From contig JADFLJ010000006.1 of NCBI GenBank assembly GCA_022564475.1, positions 1 to 33,914 of the forward strand: a stretch of 33,914 nt of DNA. The letters run 5' to 3'. The stretch comes from Pseudomonadota bacterium (GTDB lineage: Bacteria > Pseudomonadota > Gammaproteobacteria > Steroidobacterales > Woeseiaceae). Of this stretch, positions 24,485-32,095 are shown one piece after another. The position numbers and the translations under genes were made by a program. How positions within the stretch are numbered: the stretch's first letter is position 1; each line of letters starts with the position of its first letter. The notes below the pieces were generated by a model. That model was not told the DNA's origin, made no database searches, and worked only from the letters and a program-made list of their open reading frames with translations.

Positions 24485-25146
24485 TGGAATACATTCTTAT
24501 TGTTCTCGCAGTCATTCTCGGCGGCTTGCTCGGCTGGTTGTTAAAGCAAACCTTTAACGCGGAGCCGTGGGTTGCGGACGTCGTTAGCGACACCGCACAT
24601 CAGGGACCGATGAACGCCCATTCGAAACTGATCGGGCTAGTGACGTTGCTGGCCGTTGTTACGTCCTTTTTCGCCTTGATCGTGAGTGCCTACACATTGC
24701 GAATGGATCTGGGCGACTGGATCCCACTCACAGAGCCCGGGATCTTGTGGATGAACACGGGCGTTCTCGTTGTCGCGAGCCTGGCGTTCCAGTGGACGCG
24801 CAATGCGGCCGTCCGAAATGACGAGTCGAAACTCCTGCCGGGCATGATCGTAACCGGGTTGCTGACATCGGTGTTCGTGATCGGGCAGTTCATCGCATGG
24901 CAGCAACTGAACGCGTCCGGGCAATATGTAACGAGCAATCCGGCGAACGCGTTTTTCTTTTTTCTGACCGGTGCACACGCCGTGCATATTCTCGGCGGTA
25001 TGTACGTGTGGACGAGGGCGACGGTCAGGCTCATGAGTGGCAAGGATACCGAGTCGGTACGACGCAGCATTGAGCTGTGCGCATTGTACTGGCACTTTCT
25101 GCTCATCGTTTGGCTGGTCTTGTTTGGATTGCTGTTGTCGACCTGA
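24484..25146 (+). CDS. Cytochrome c oxidase subunit III-like protein (first of two)
   Basis: 220 residues from a GTG that overlaps the subunit I stop codon. About six hydrophobic helices; the subunit III hallmarks are FFFLTGAHAVHILGGMYVW and ALYWHFLLIVWLVLFGLLL near the C-terminus. It is clearly related to, but diverged from, the subunit III gene that follows. The N-terminal ~40 residues (MEYILIVLAVILGGLLGWLL then a polar stretch) are an extra helix not usual in short subunit III proteins. Two subunit III-like genes in one operon is a recurring but uncommon layout; whether both are in one complex is not known. Confidence 0.88.
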   Translation: MEYILIVLAVILGGLLGWLLKQTFNAEPWVADVVSDTAHQGPMNAHSKLIGLVTLLAVVTSFFALIVSAYTLRMDLGDWIPLTEPGILWMNTGVLVVASLAFQWTRNAAVRNDESKLLPGMIVTGLLTSVFVIGQFIAWQQLNASGQYVTSNPANAFFFFLTGAHAVHILGGMYVWTRATVRLMSGKDTESVRRSIELCALYWHFLLIVWLVLFGLLLST

Positions 25147-25165
25147 TTTGCAAGGAAACTGATTA

Positions 25166-25849
25166 ATGTCAGAAGCGGTATTGGATACTACGGTAGAGCC
25201 CTCGGGCGCGAGCGGCGTGAGCCACGACTTCTCGCGGGACAAGCAGGCGTTTGGCGTGCCCTGGGGCAAGGCCATGATGTGGATCTTCCTGCTCAGCGAC
25301 ACCTTCATCTTCAGTTGTTTTCTGGTCGCTTACATGTCCGTGCGACTTGCCGCAACTGACGCATGGCCGGTTCCCAGCGAAGTCTTCGCACTGTCGTTCG
25401 GCGGTGAACCGATACCCCTTATTCTGATTGCGATCATGACGTTCATCCTGATCACCTCATCGGGCACGATGGCCATGGCCGTCAACATGGGCTACCGCAA
25501 GGAAAAGAACAAAACCTTCTGGCTTATGTTCGCGACGGCAATGCTCGGTGTTTCGTTCGTCAGCATGCAAGCCTTTGAGTGGACGAAGTTAATTCAGGAA
25601 GGCGTACGGCCCTGGGAGAACCCGTTCGGTGCGGCGCAGTTCGGGGCAAGTTTCTTCATGATCACGGGCTTCCACGGCATGCACGTAACCGTCGGCGTGA
25701 TCTACTTGCTCGTCATCGCGTTCCGCGTGAAACGCGGCTATTACGAAAGGCGCGGCAACAACTATGAAATTGTCGAGATCACGGGCCTGTACTGGCACTT
25801 CGTCGATCTCGTCTGGGTCTTTATTTTCGCATTCTTCTACCTCTGGTAA
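25166..25849 (+). CDS. coxC: Cytochrome c oxidase subunit III (second of two)
   Basis: 227 residues with a polar N-terminus (~30 residues) and about five to six helices. Family markers: KAMMWIFLLSDTFIFSCFL (helix 1, the WxFLxSDxxxF motif), a conserved Glu in SMQAFEWTKLI, FFMITGFHGMHVTVGVIYL and ITGLYWHFVDLVWVFIFAFFYLW. This is the more canonical of the two subunit III proteins. It begins 20 bases after the first and ends 12 bases before the subunit IV gene, all in one transcript. Confidence 0.94.
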   Translation: MSEAVLDTTVEPSGASGVSHDFSRDKQAFGVPWGKAMMWIFLLSDTFIFSCFLVAYMSVRLAATDAWPVPSEVFALSFGGEPIPLILIAIMTFILITSSGTMAMAVNMGYRKEKNKTFWLMFATAMLGVSFVSMQAFEWTKLIQEGVRPWENPFGAAQFGASFFMITGFHGMHVTVGVIYLLVIAFRVKRGYYERRGNNYEIVEITGLYWHFVDLVWVFIFAFFYLW

Positions 25850-25860
25850 GGGACGTCCGC

Positions 25861-26211
25861 ATGGCAAGTGAAGAAGGGCAACAACATCCAATCAAGATCT
25901 ATCTTACGGTCTGGGTTCTGCTGTTCGTACTGAGTTTTTTCTCGTACATGGTCGACTACCTGAATGTTCAGGGGATGTTGCGATGGGCGTTGATTCTCAC
26001 ATTCATGTTCCTCAAGGCGGGCTTCATCATCGCCATTTTCATGCACATGAAGTGGGAACGCCTGGCGTTGAAGCTGGCGATTCTCGGCCCACCCGTGGCG
26101 ATACTCGTCCTCATCGCGATGATGGCTGCCGAGGGCAACTACATCGAAGAAACCCGCCTGGAATATTACGGTGAGAGTACCTTCGTGCCAGAGGTGCCCG
26201 AACACCACTGA
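25861..26211 (+). CDS. Cytochrome c oxidase subunit IV (prokaryotic COX4-like)
   Basis: 116 residues, three predicted helices, with the family's short motif pattern: IKIYLTVWVLLFVLSFFSYMVD, ALILTFMFLKAGFIIAIFMHMKWE and a third helix after it. FLKAGFIIAIFMHM matches the conserved AxxKaxLIxxfFMHL segment of bacterial subunit IV proteins. It ends the oxidase operon; no assembly genes (cox11, haem A synthase, sco) follow in the window. The palindromic repeat region at 26222-26310 begins 11 bases after the stop and may stop transcription or stabilise the mRNA end. Confidence 0.9.
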   Translation: MASEEGQQHPIKIYLTVWVLLFVLSFFSYMVDYLNVQGMLRWALILTFMFLKAGFIIAIFMHMKWERLALKLAILGPPVAILVLIAMMAAEGNYIEETRLEYYGESTFVPEVPEHH

Positions 26212-26221
26212 CGCGGCCCGC

Positions 26222-26310
26222 GCTGTGGCCTTTCGGGCAATGTAGGAGCGGCTTCAGCCGCGACCGTTGCGGCTCACGGTGTGGCCCTTCGGGCAAAGCC
26301 GCTCCTACGA
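26222..26310. repeat. REP-like palindromic repeat region
   Basis: A 13-base inverted repeat starting GTAGGAGCGGCTT (26242-26254) pairs perfectly with 26296-26308. Between the arms lies a second hairpin, AGCCGC / GCGGCT (26256-26261 / 26269-26274). A direct repeat of about 19 bases (GTGGCC-TTCGGGCAA type, near 26224-26240 and 26281-26296) brackets the left arm. GTAGGAGCGGCTTCAGCCGCG is a REP-like core familiar from several Gammaproteobacteria. It lies between the oxidase operon and deoB. Confidence 0.85.
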
Positions 26311-26344
26311 TTAACAGGCACCCCCACCAGCTAGCCGTATTTGC

Positions 26345-26350
26345 TAGAGT
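26345..26350 (+). promoter_or_regulatory. Extended -10 element for deoB, possible leaderless start
   Basis: TGC-TAGAGT is a TGn-extended -10 box that ends only six bases before the deoB ATG. A start site at the usual 6-8 bases downstream would fall on or beside the ATG, giving a leaderless mRNA; this agrees with the absence of a Shine-Dalgarno sequence. No clear -35 is visible. Confidence 0.4.
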
Positions 26351-26356
26351 GCACCC

Positions 26357-27556
26357 ATGGGGCGCGCAATCATTCTGGTTCTGGATTCGTTTGGCATCGG
26401 TGCGACCGACGATGCCGAACGATTCGGCGATGTTGGCGCCAACACCTTCGCAAGCATTGCTCGTGTGCGTGCCGAATCCGATGAGGGGCCACTAAAACTT
26501 CCTAATCTCGCCAGGCTCGGCCTGTTCCACGCGGGCCAGGAAAGCTCTGGCGAGTTCGCTGCTGGCGCCGACCCTGACATCGAAATAACAGGCAGCTACG
26601 GCTACGCCGCGGAATTATCGAGTGGCAAGGACACGCCCAGCGGTCATTGGGAAATCGCGGGTGTTCCGGTCCTGTTCGAATGGGGCTACTTCAAGAAGCT
26701 GACCGATACCTTTCCGCAGGACTTGCTCGATAAACTGGTCGAGCGCGCAGATTTGCCGGGTTATCTCGGCAACTGCCACGCGTCCGGCACGACGATTATC
26801 GCTGAGCTCGGTGACGAGCATGTCCGCAGCGGCAAGCCGATTTTCTATACGTCCGCCGACAGCGTGTTTCAGATCGCGTGTCACGAAGAGTCTTTTGGAT
26901 TGCAGCGCTTGTACGATCTCTGCGACATCGCCCGCGAACTGGTTGATGAATACGACATCGGTCGCATCATCGCCCGGCCTTTTATTGGCGACGGACCCGA
27001 TAGTTATGCTCGAACAGGAAACCGCCGCGATCTCACAACGCCGCCGCCGGCGCCGACTGTGCTCGACAAACTCGTCGAAGCAGGTGGGGACGTCGTCAGC
27101 ATCGGCAAGATCGCAGATATTTACGCGCATCAGGGCATCACGAAGAAGGTTAAGGCAAATGGCAATGCAGCGTTATTCGACGCGACGCTGAAGGCCATCG
27201 ATGAAACGCAGGACAACGCCATTATCTTCACGAACTTCGTCGACTTCGACATGTTGTACGGTCACCGACGTGACGTGCAGGGCTACGCGACTGCACTCGA
27301 GTACTTCGATCAGCGACTACCGGAGATTTTGAACAAGCTAAAGTCGGACGACTTGCTGATTATCACGGCCGACCACGGTTGCGATCCGACCTGGCCGGGC
27401 AGCGATCACACACGTGAGCACATACCTGTCATTGCCCTGGGTGCTGGACTCAAGCCCGGCTCACTGGGCAAGCGCGATACCTTCGCCGACATCGGGCAAA
27501 GCATTGCGACTCACTTCGGTTTGTCGCCGATGGATTACGGCACGAGTTTCTTGTAG
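26357..27556 (+). CDS. deoB: Phosphopentomutase
   Basis: 399 residues, the usual length. DeoB converts ribose 1-phosphate or deoxyribose 1-phosphate to the 5-phosphate in nucleoside salvage. Alkaline-phosphatase superfamily markers: metal ligand Asp10 in [19 protein letters not shown] with the phosphorylated Thr93, and the C-terminal metal cluster [36 protein letters not shown] is also conserved. All active-site segments are intact. No other deo genes are adjacent. The TAG stop (27554-27556) lies within the first unit of the REP cluster shared with the convergent typA gene. Confidence 0.97.
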   Translation: MGRAIILVLDSFGIGATDDAERFGDVGANTFASIARVRAESDEGPLKLPNLARLGLFHAGQESSGEFAAGADPDIEITGSYGYAAELSSGKDTPSGHWEIAGVPVLFEWGYFKKLTDTFPQDLLDKLVERADLPGYLGNCHASGTTIIAELGDEHVRSGKPIFYTSADSVFQIACHEESFGLQRLYDLCDIARELVDEYDIGRIIARPFIGDGPDSYARTGNRRDLTTPPPAPTVLDKLVEAGGDVVSIGKIADIYAHQGITKKVKANGNAALFDATLKAIDETQDNAIIFTNFVDFDMLYGHRRDVQGYATALEYFDQRLPEILNKLKSDDLLIITADHGCDPTWPGSDHTREHIPVIALGAGLKPGSLGKRDTFADIGQSIATHFGLSPMDYGTSFL

Positions 27557-27630
27557 GAGGGCCTTCAGGCCCGAGTTGCAAGGTCGGGCCTGAAGACCCT
27601 CCTACAGCTCGGGCCTGAAGACCCTCCTAC
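27553..27630. repeat. REP-like cluster between deoB and typA (three units)
   Basis: Three 22-base units: one plus-oriented at 27553-27574 (starts GTAGGAGGGCC) and two minus-oriented, identical copies at 27584-27605 and 27609-27630 that differ from the first's complement at one base. Each unit is itself a hairpin around GGGCC-TGAA-GGCCC or its variant with A. The first unit contains the deoB stop and the third the typA stop, so the cluster fills the whole convergent interval and may act as a two-way transcript end. Confidence 0.93.
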
Positions 27631-29465
27631 AGTTCGGCTTCTTTGGCCCGCCTGCGTACGTCGCGCCGACGCTCGCCTTCCGACAGAAACTTCTTGCGCA
27701 GTCGAATGCTCTTCGGCGTGATCTCGACCAATTCATCGTCGTCGATGAACTCAAGCGCGTTCTCCAGCGAAAACTTGATCGGTGGCGTGAGCTGAATGTT
27801 CTCGTCATTGCCTGCGGCCCGAATATTATTCAGCTGCTTGGCCCTGGTCGGATTCACCGGCAGATCGTTGCTGCGAATGTGAATACCGACGAGCATGCCT
27901 TCATATACTTCGGCGCCGTGACCGAGAAACAGCTTGCCGCGGTTCTGCAGGTTATCCAGCGCATAGGCCAGCGCCTTGCCGGCGACGTTGGACACCATGA
28001 CGCCGTTGTTGCGTTGACCTATTTCACCACCTACTTTCTTCGCGTACTTTTCGAAGACGTGATAGAACAGTCCCGTGCCGGAGGTGGTCGTCAGGTATTC
28101 GGTACGAAAGCCGATAAGACCCCGCGCCGGAATGCGGTACTCCAGGCGTACGCGACCACGGCCGTCCGGCTCCATATTGAGCAGCTCACCCTTGCGCTCG
28201 GCGATGCGGGTCATGACGCCGCCCTGAAATTCTTCAGCGAAGTCGAGTGTTACGAGTTCCCAGGGTTCGTGAATTTCGCCGTCGACTTCATGTTCAATGA
28301 CCATCGGACGTGACACAGCCAGTTCGAAACCCTCGCGTCGCATTGTCTCAATCAATATAGACAAGTGCAGCTCGCCGCGGCCGGAGACACGAAATTTATC
28401 CGGATCACTGGTCTCTGCAACGCGCAGCGCAACATTGTGTTTGAGCTCCTGCATGAGTCGTTCCTGGATCTGGCGACTGGTCAGAAACTTGCCTTCGCGA
28501 CCGGCGAAGGGTGACTTGTTGACCTGGAAGGTCATGCTGATGGTCGGTTCGTCGACCTGCAGTGGCGGCAGGCCTTCGGGCTTATCGCGCGAGCACAGCG
28601 TATCGGAGATCCGTAGGTCATCAATGCCGCTGAAGATCACGATATCGCCTGCACCGGCTTCCTCGACCCGCACACGCTCCAGTCCGTGAAAAGCATAGAG
28701 ATGCATGAGCCGTGCATTCTTCACGCTGCCATCGACACGCACGAGGCTAACGCCTTTGTTTGCCCTGGCGATGCCACGGCTGATTCGACCGATACCAAGA
28801 ACGCCGACGTAGGAGTTGTAATCCAGGCTCGAGACCTGCAACTGCAGCGGACCGTCCTGGTTTGCATCGGGCGCAGGCACGTTGTTAACAATTGCGTCGA
28901 GCAGCGGCATGATGTCACCGCTTCTCACGTCCGTGTCCATACCAGCGTAACCGTGTAGAGCCGAGGCGTAGACGACGGGGAAGTCGAGTTGCTCATCGCT
29001 CGCGCCAAGGCGGTCAAATAACTCAAACGTCTGATCCAGCACCCAGTCGGGGCGGGCGCCGTCGCGGTCGATCTTGTTGATCACGACAATCGGCGTGAAG
29101 CCGTAGGAGAATGCTTTCTGCGTGACGAAGCGTGTTTGCGGCATCGGGCCGTCGACGGCATCGACGAGCAACAGCACGCCATCAACCATCGACAGGATGC
29201 GCTCAACCTCACCACCGAAGTCGGCGTGTCCGGGCGTGTCGACGATATTGATGTGCCAGTCGTTCCAGCTGATGGACGTGTTCTTGGCGAGAATCGTAAT
29301 GCCACGCTCACGCTCGAGATCGTTGGAGTCCATGACGCGATCGGGCACGTCGGCGCGCTCGCCCAGCGTGCCGGTCTGCCGGAGCAACTGGTCCACGAGC
29401 GTAGTCTTGCCGTGATCAACGTGAGCGATGATCGCGATATTTCGAATTTTGTCTGTAGGGAACAC
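27627..29465 (-). CDS. typA: Ribosome-associated translational GTPase BipA/TypA
   Basis: 612 residues, the family's usual length. GTPase motifs: G1 AHVDHGKTT (14-22), G2 ERGITI, G3 DTPGHADF, G4 [10 protein letters not shown] and G5 YASALHG. Domains II, III, V follow ([54 protein letters not shown]) and the BipA-specific C-terminal domain with [24 protein letters not shown]. It assists 50S assembly and stress or low-temperature growth. The start is a GTG, reading [12 protein letters not shown]. The TAG stop lies inside a REP unit. A good -10 sits about 27 bases upstream. Confidence 0.97.
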   Translation of the reverse strand: MFPTDKIRNIAIIAHVDHGKTTLVDQLLRQTGTLGERADVPDRVMDSNDLERERGITILAKNTSISWNDWHINIVDTPGHADFGGEVERILSMVDGVLLLVDAVDGPMPQTRFVTQKAFSYGFTPIVVINKIDRDGARPDWVLDQTFELFDRLGASDEQLDFPVVYASALHGYAGMDTDVRSGDIMPLLDAIVNNVPAPDANQDGPLQLQVSSLDYNSYVGVLGIGRISRGIARANKGVSLVRVDGSVKNARLMHLYAFHGLERVRVEEAGAGDIVIFSGIDDLRISDTLCSRDKPEGLPPLQVDEPTISMTFQVNKSPFAGREGKFLTSRQIQERLMQELKHNVALRVAETSDPDKFRVSGRGELHLSILIETMRREGFELAVSRPMVIEHEVDGEIHEPWELVTLDFAEEFQGGVMTRIAERKGELLNMEPDGRGRVRLEYRIPARGLIGFRTEYLTTTSGTGLFYHVFEKYAKKVGGEIGQRNNGVMVSNVAGKALAYALDNLQNRGKLFLGHGAEVYEGMLVGIHIRSNDLPVNPTRAKQLNNIRAAGNDENIQLTPPIKFSLENALEFIDDDELVEITPKSIRLRKKFLSEGERRRDVRRRAKEAEL

Positions 29466-29491
29466 GGGAGGTCCGCCGCGAAAAGTTGCGC

Positions 29492-29497
29492 ATTATA
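29492..29497 (-). promoter_or_regulatory. -10 box of the typA promoter
   Basis: The minus strand reads TATAAT exactly, about 27 bases before the GTG start, which gives a leader of roughly 20 bases. The -35 position falls at the edge of the REP-like GTAGGAGCGGC sequence (29513-29523) and shows no good match to TTGACA. The repeat array therefore directly abuts this promoter. Confidence 0.5.
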
Positions 29498-29512
29498 TAC
29501 AGTTTTTCAGGC

Positions 29513-29660
29513 GTAGGAGCGGCTTTAACTGCGTTCGGGCCTGAAGGCCCTCCTACCAACCCGTTTGGGCCTGAAGGCCCTCCTGCCAACCCCTTCGGGC
29601 CTAAAGGCCCTCCTACCAACCCCTTCGGGCCTAAAGGCCCTCCTACCAATGCCTTCGGGC
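29513..29660. repeat. REP-derived array: degenerate head plus four 30-bp tandem units
   Basis: After a degenerate REP head (GTAGGAGCGGCTTTAACTGC, 29513-29532) come four head-to-tail units of exactly 30 bases (29531-29560, 29561-29590, 29591-29620, 29621-29650) and a partial fifth (29651-29660). Each holds the hairpin GGGCC-TGAA-GGCCC or GGGCC-TAAA-GGCCC and the tail CTCCTACCAAC with few substitutions. No spacers of variable sequence separate units, so it is not a CRISPR array. Because 30 is a multiple of three, every frame stays open and gives spurious Gly-Pro-rich reading frames. Confidence 0.93.
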
Positions 29661-29681
29661 GGAGAAAGACCAGGAGACGAG

Positions 29682-30146
29682 CTAGGTTCCCTCGCGCCAG
29701 GAATCAGGAACGCGGATGGCAATCGCCGTCGACTCCGCGACGACAGTGTCGCCGGAATACATTGTACACGCGATTATCGTTTTCTTCCCGGATGACTCGG
29801 CGATCCTCGCGCGCAGCTCAACCGGCTGGTCGATCGGGACCGGTTTGAGGAAGCTTACGTTGAGGTTTGCGGTAACACACCAGATCGAATCACCGCTGCC
29901 AATGTCTCGGCCCTCGAGTTCGTATTGATGTGCCATGGCCGTGCACATACTGTGGCAGTCGAATAAGCTGGCGATCGTGCCGCCATAGAGAAACTGGGTT
30001 GGCCCGGCGCATTGTTCGGGTTGTGGGTGATAGGTGCACGTCGACACCTCGCCGTCCCAGTAACTTTTAATCTGCATACCGTCGGGATTGTCCTTGCCGC
30101 AGCCGTAGCAGTGATTGTGTGGGATCTGATCCTGTATCGCGATCAT
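29682..30146 (-). CDS. PaaI-like hotdog-fold thioesterase
   Basis: 154 residues of the 4HBT/PaaI thioesterase type, which hydrolyse acyl-CoA. The N-terminal HNHCYGCGKDNPDGM matches the HxxCxxCGxxNPxGL entry of this subfamily; the hotdog helix is at FLYGGTIASLFDCHSMCTAM (usually GGxxaxLxD, with the catalytic-type Asp in LFDCH). Strands TANLNVSFLKPVPIDQPVELRARI follow. Start ATG 30146 overlaps the stop of the upstream membrane protein gene (ATGA); a longer in-frame start at 30200 lies inside that gene. Last gene of a three-gene operon on this strand. Confidence 0.9.
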   Translation of the reverse strand: MIAIQDQIPHNHCYGCGKDNPDGMQIKSYWDGEVSTCTYHPQPEQCAGPTQFLYGGTIASLFDCHSMCTAMAHQYELEGRDIGSGDSIWCVTANLNVSFLKPVPIDQPVELRARIAESSGKKTIIACTMYSGDTVVAESTAIAIRVPDSWREGT

Positions 30147-30565
30147 TGCCCGCTGGTCCTTCGCGCGCGTAGCTTGCCGGCAAATATCATGGCCAACCAC
30201 GCACTAAGCACGATGCCAATGAGGACGGCTGCTGCATACCAGTTCGGATGCCGGAACATCAGCAGATTGCTCGCCGTGGCCGCGATCATCAGCATGCCAA
30301 TCAAAAGCGCATAAAAGAACGGCCTTATTCGGCCGATCAGGCACGCGGTAATTACGCCGTCGAACGTAGCAATGAGATTGCCGGCGAGCACTAACAAGAA
30401 CGCTGTGAGTGGTAAAGACCCGATGTGCGCATTCAGGGCTTCGGTATCGGTTATCTCCAGGCCATCGGGGAACGGGTACAGTGAATGGCTAAACCACTCC
30501 ACAAACTTCACCGTAAGCACTGCAACCGCAATACCGATAATCGCACCTGCAATATTACGCAGCAT
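30143..30565 (-). CDS. Small four-helix membrane protein, unknown function
   Basis: 140 residues, four predicted membrane helices: about 3-22, 53-75, 82-100 and 110-130. Between helices 1 and 2 is an extracytoplasmic loop with YPFPDGLEITDTEAL. No cysteines and no catalytic motif I recognise. The start lies 2 bases after the amidohydrolase stop, and the end overlaps the thioesterase start by 4 bases, so it belongs to a translationally coupled trio. Confidence 0.8.
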   Translation of the reverse strand: MLRNIAGAIIGIAVAVLTVKFVEWFSHSLYPFPDGLEITDTEALNAHIGSLPLTAFLLVLAGNLIATFDGVITACLIGRIRPFFYALLIGMLMIAATASNLLMFRHPNWYAAAVLIGIVLSAWLAMIFAGKLRARRTSGQ

Positions 30566-30567
30566 GT

Positions 30568-32016
30568 TTACTCCCGATTTCTCTGTTCGAGCGCGGCCTG
30601 AATCCGGGCTGCGAACTCAACCGCCTCTGCGGTGACGCGCTCTGTATCAATCGTCAAAAACTCATGTTCGAGCATCAATACCTGCCCGTCGACAATAACA
30701 GATGCCACATCCTGCTCGTCGGTCACGTATACAAGGTGTGAAACAACGTTAAAGGTCGGTACATGGTGTACGTCATCAAAAGCGACCTGGATGATGTCGG
30801 CGCGCTTACCAACTTCGAGTGAGCCCGTGATGTCGCCAAGCCCGATCGCAGTTGCACCGCCCGTCGTCGCCATCGATAAAACCGTGTCCGCCGGCAGCAC
30901 CCGTGGATCCATACGGTCGACCTTTTGCAGAAACGCGGCGAGGCGCATTTCCTCCCACATATCGAGATCGTTGTTGCTGGCCGCGCCGTCCGTCCCGAGT
31001 CCGACACGAACGCCGGCTGCCAGCATCTCCGCAACGGGTGAAATACCCGACGCGATTTTCATGTTGGATGTCGGGTTGTGAATGACGCCGACTTTTCTGC
31101 TGACGAGGATTGGAATCTCGGCAGCTGTCGGCCAGACGACGTGCGCAGCAATCGTCGGGCCCTCGAAAAAGCCGATCGACTCGTACATTTCGATGCTCGT
31201 CATCCCGAACGTATCCTGGGAATATTGCAGCTCAAACGGTGATTCCGACATATGAATACTGATCGGCACGCCCAGCTCAATCGCGGCCGCACGTGTAGCC
31301 GCCAGCTGCTCGGCGTTCAGTGTGTAGTTGGCATGCGGGCCGAACATCGGTGTTATACGTGGATTGCGGTTTTTCCAGCGATTGATAAAAGCGCTGCCCT
31401 TCGAGATAGAGTCTGCCGCGCCTTCCGCGTCGGGACTGCGCTGGTCTATAACAGTTGCCGAGATCATCGCGCGCATGCCGCAATCAACGACAACCTCGGC
31501 AATCGTGTCGGGGAAGTAGTACATGTCGACGAAGGTCGTCGTGCCGCCGCGAATCATTTCCCAGCAGGCGAGCTCGGTGCCAATGCGCACGAATTCCGAA
31601 TCGACGAATTCGACCTCGGACGGGAAGATGTAATTGTTGAGCCAGTCCATCAGCTCGAGGTCGTCCGCGACGCCGCGCAACAGTGTCATTGCTGCGTGGC
31701 CATGACCATTCACGAGCCCCGGCATCACGACACGCTTGTCGCCCGCGAGCGTTTGACGGGACCTGAATTGAGCTTCGATTTCGGCCTGCGTGCCGATCGC
31801 GATGATGATGCCGTCGTCAACTGCGACCGCGCCGTTGCTGATGATCGTGCGGTCGTCGTCCATCGTGACGATATGATCGCCCTTGATAATCAGGTCGATT
31901 GCGTCGTCCGAGCCGGCATCCACTTTCCCGGATTCTCTATCGGCGGAGCAGGCTGCCAGAGCAACAAAGCACAGCAGCAGGATCTGGCCAAGCGTCGTTC
32001 TATTTGTATTGTTCAT
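30568..32016 (-). CDS. Amidohydrolase (TrzA/SsnA/MtaD-like deaminase family), predicted lipoprotein
   Basis: 482 residues. Signal with lipobox ALAAC and Cys23, so the enzyme should be exported, unusual for this family. The metal-dependent amidohydrolase plan is complete: HxH at His105/His107 (VNGHGHAAM), LLRGVADDLELMDWL, GGTTTFVDMYYFP, GPHANYT, SIHMSES and GTDGAASNNDLDMWEEM, as in S-adenosylhomocysteine/methylthioadenosine and chlorohydrolase deaminases. Likely substrate is a purine derivative or related aminated ring taken up or processed in the periplasm. ATG 32016 is chosen because a TTG at 32061 would start inside the upstream terminator hairpin. Ribosome site is weak. Confidence 0.9.
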   Translation of the reverse strand: MNNTNRTTLGQILLLCFVALAACSADRESGKVDAGSDDAIDLIIKGDHIVTMDDDRTIISNGAVAVDDGIIIAIGTQAEIEAQFRSRQTLAGDKRVVMPGLVNGHGHAAMTLLRGVADDLELMDWLNNYIFPSEVEFVDSEFVRIGTELACWEMIRGGTTTFVDMYYFPDTIAEVVVDCGMRAMISATVIDQRSPDAEGAADSISKGSAFINRWKNRNPRITPMFGPHANYTLNAEQLAATRAAAIELGVPISIHMSESPFELQYSQDTFGMTSIEMYESIGFFEGPTIAAHVVWPTAAEIPILVSRKVGVIHNPTSNMKIASGISPVAEMLAAGVRVGLGTDGAASNNDLDMWEEMRLAAFLQKVDRMDPRVLPADTVLSMATTGGATAIGLGDITGSLEVGKRADIIQVAFDDVHHVPTFNVVSHLVYVTDEQDVASVIVDGQVLMLEHEFLTIDTERVTAEAVEFAARIQAALEQRNRE

Positions 32017-32044
32017 AAGCACAGGTTGCACGAAATGACGGGCG

Positions 32045-32072
32045 AAAAAAAGGGGCAGCAATCGCTGCCCCT
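32045..32072 (-). terminator. Intrinsic terminator of the TonB-dependent receptor gene
   Basis: On the minus strand an eight-base-pair GC-rich stem (GGGGCAGC / GCTGCCCC, 32052-32059 / 32064-32071) with a four-base loop is followed by seven T. One further A-T pair extends the stem. It starts 24 bases after the receptor stop codon and separates the receptor from the amidohydrolase operon. Confidence 0.9.
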
Positions 32073-32095
32073 CATCGTCAAGCGGTCAGGAGCGA

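Noticed and set aside
29531-29660. Possible CRISPR array
   Set aside because: Units are directly adjacent without variable spacers, are REP-like hairpins, and no cas genes are near.
29416-29848. Gly-Pro-rich 'collagen-like' reading frames on both strands
   Set aside because: They are products of the 30-base tandem repeat, whose period is a multiple of three; they have no start signals and overlap the promoter region of typA.
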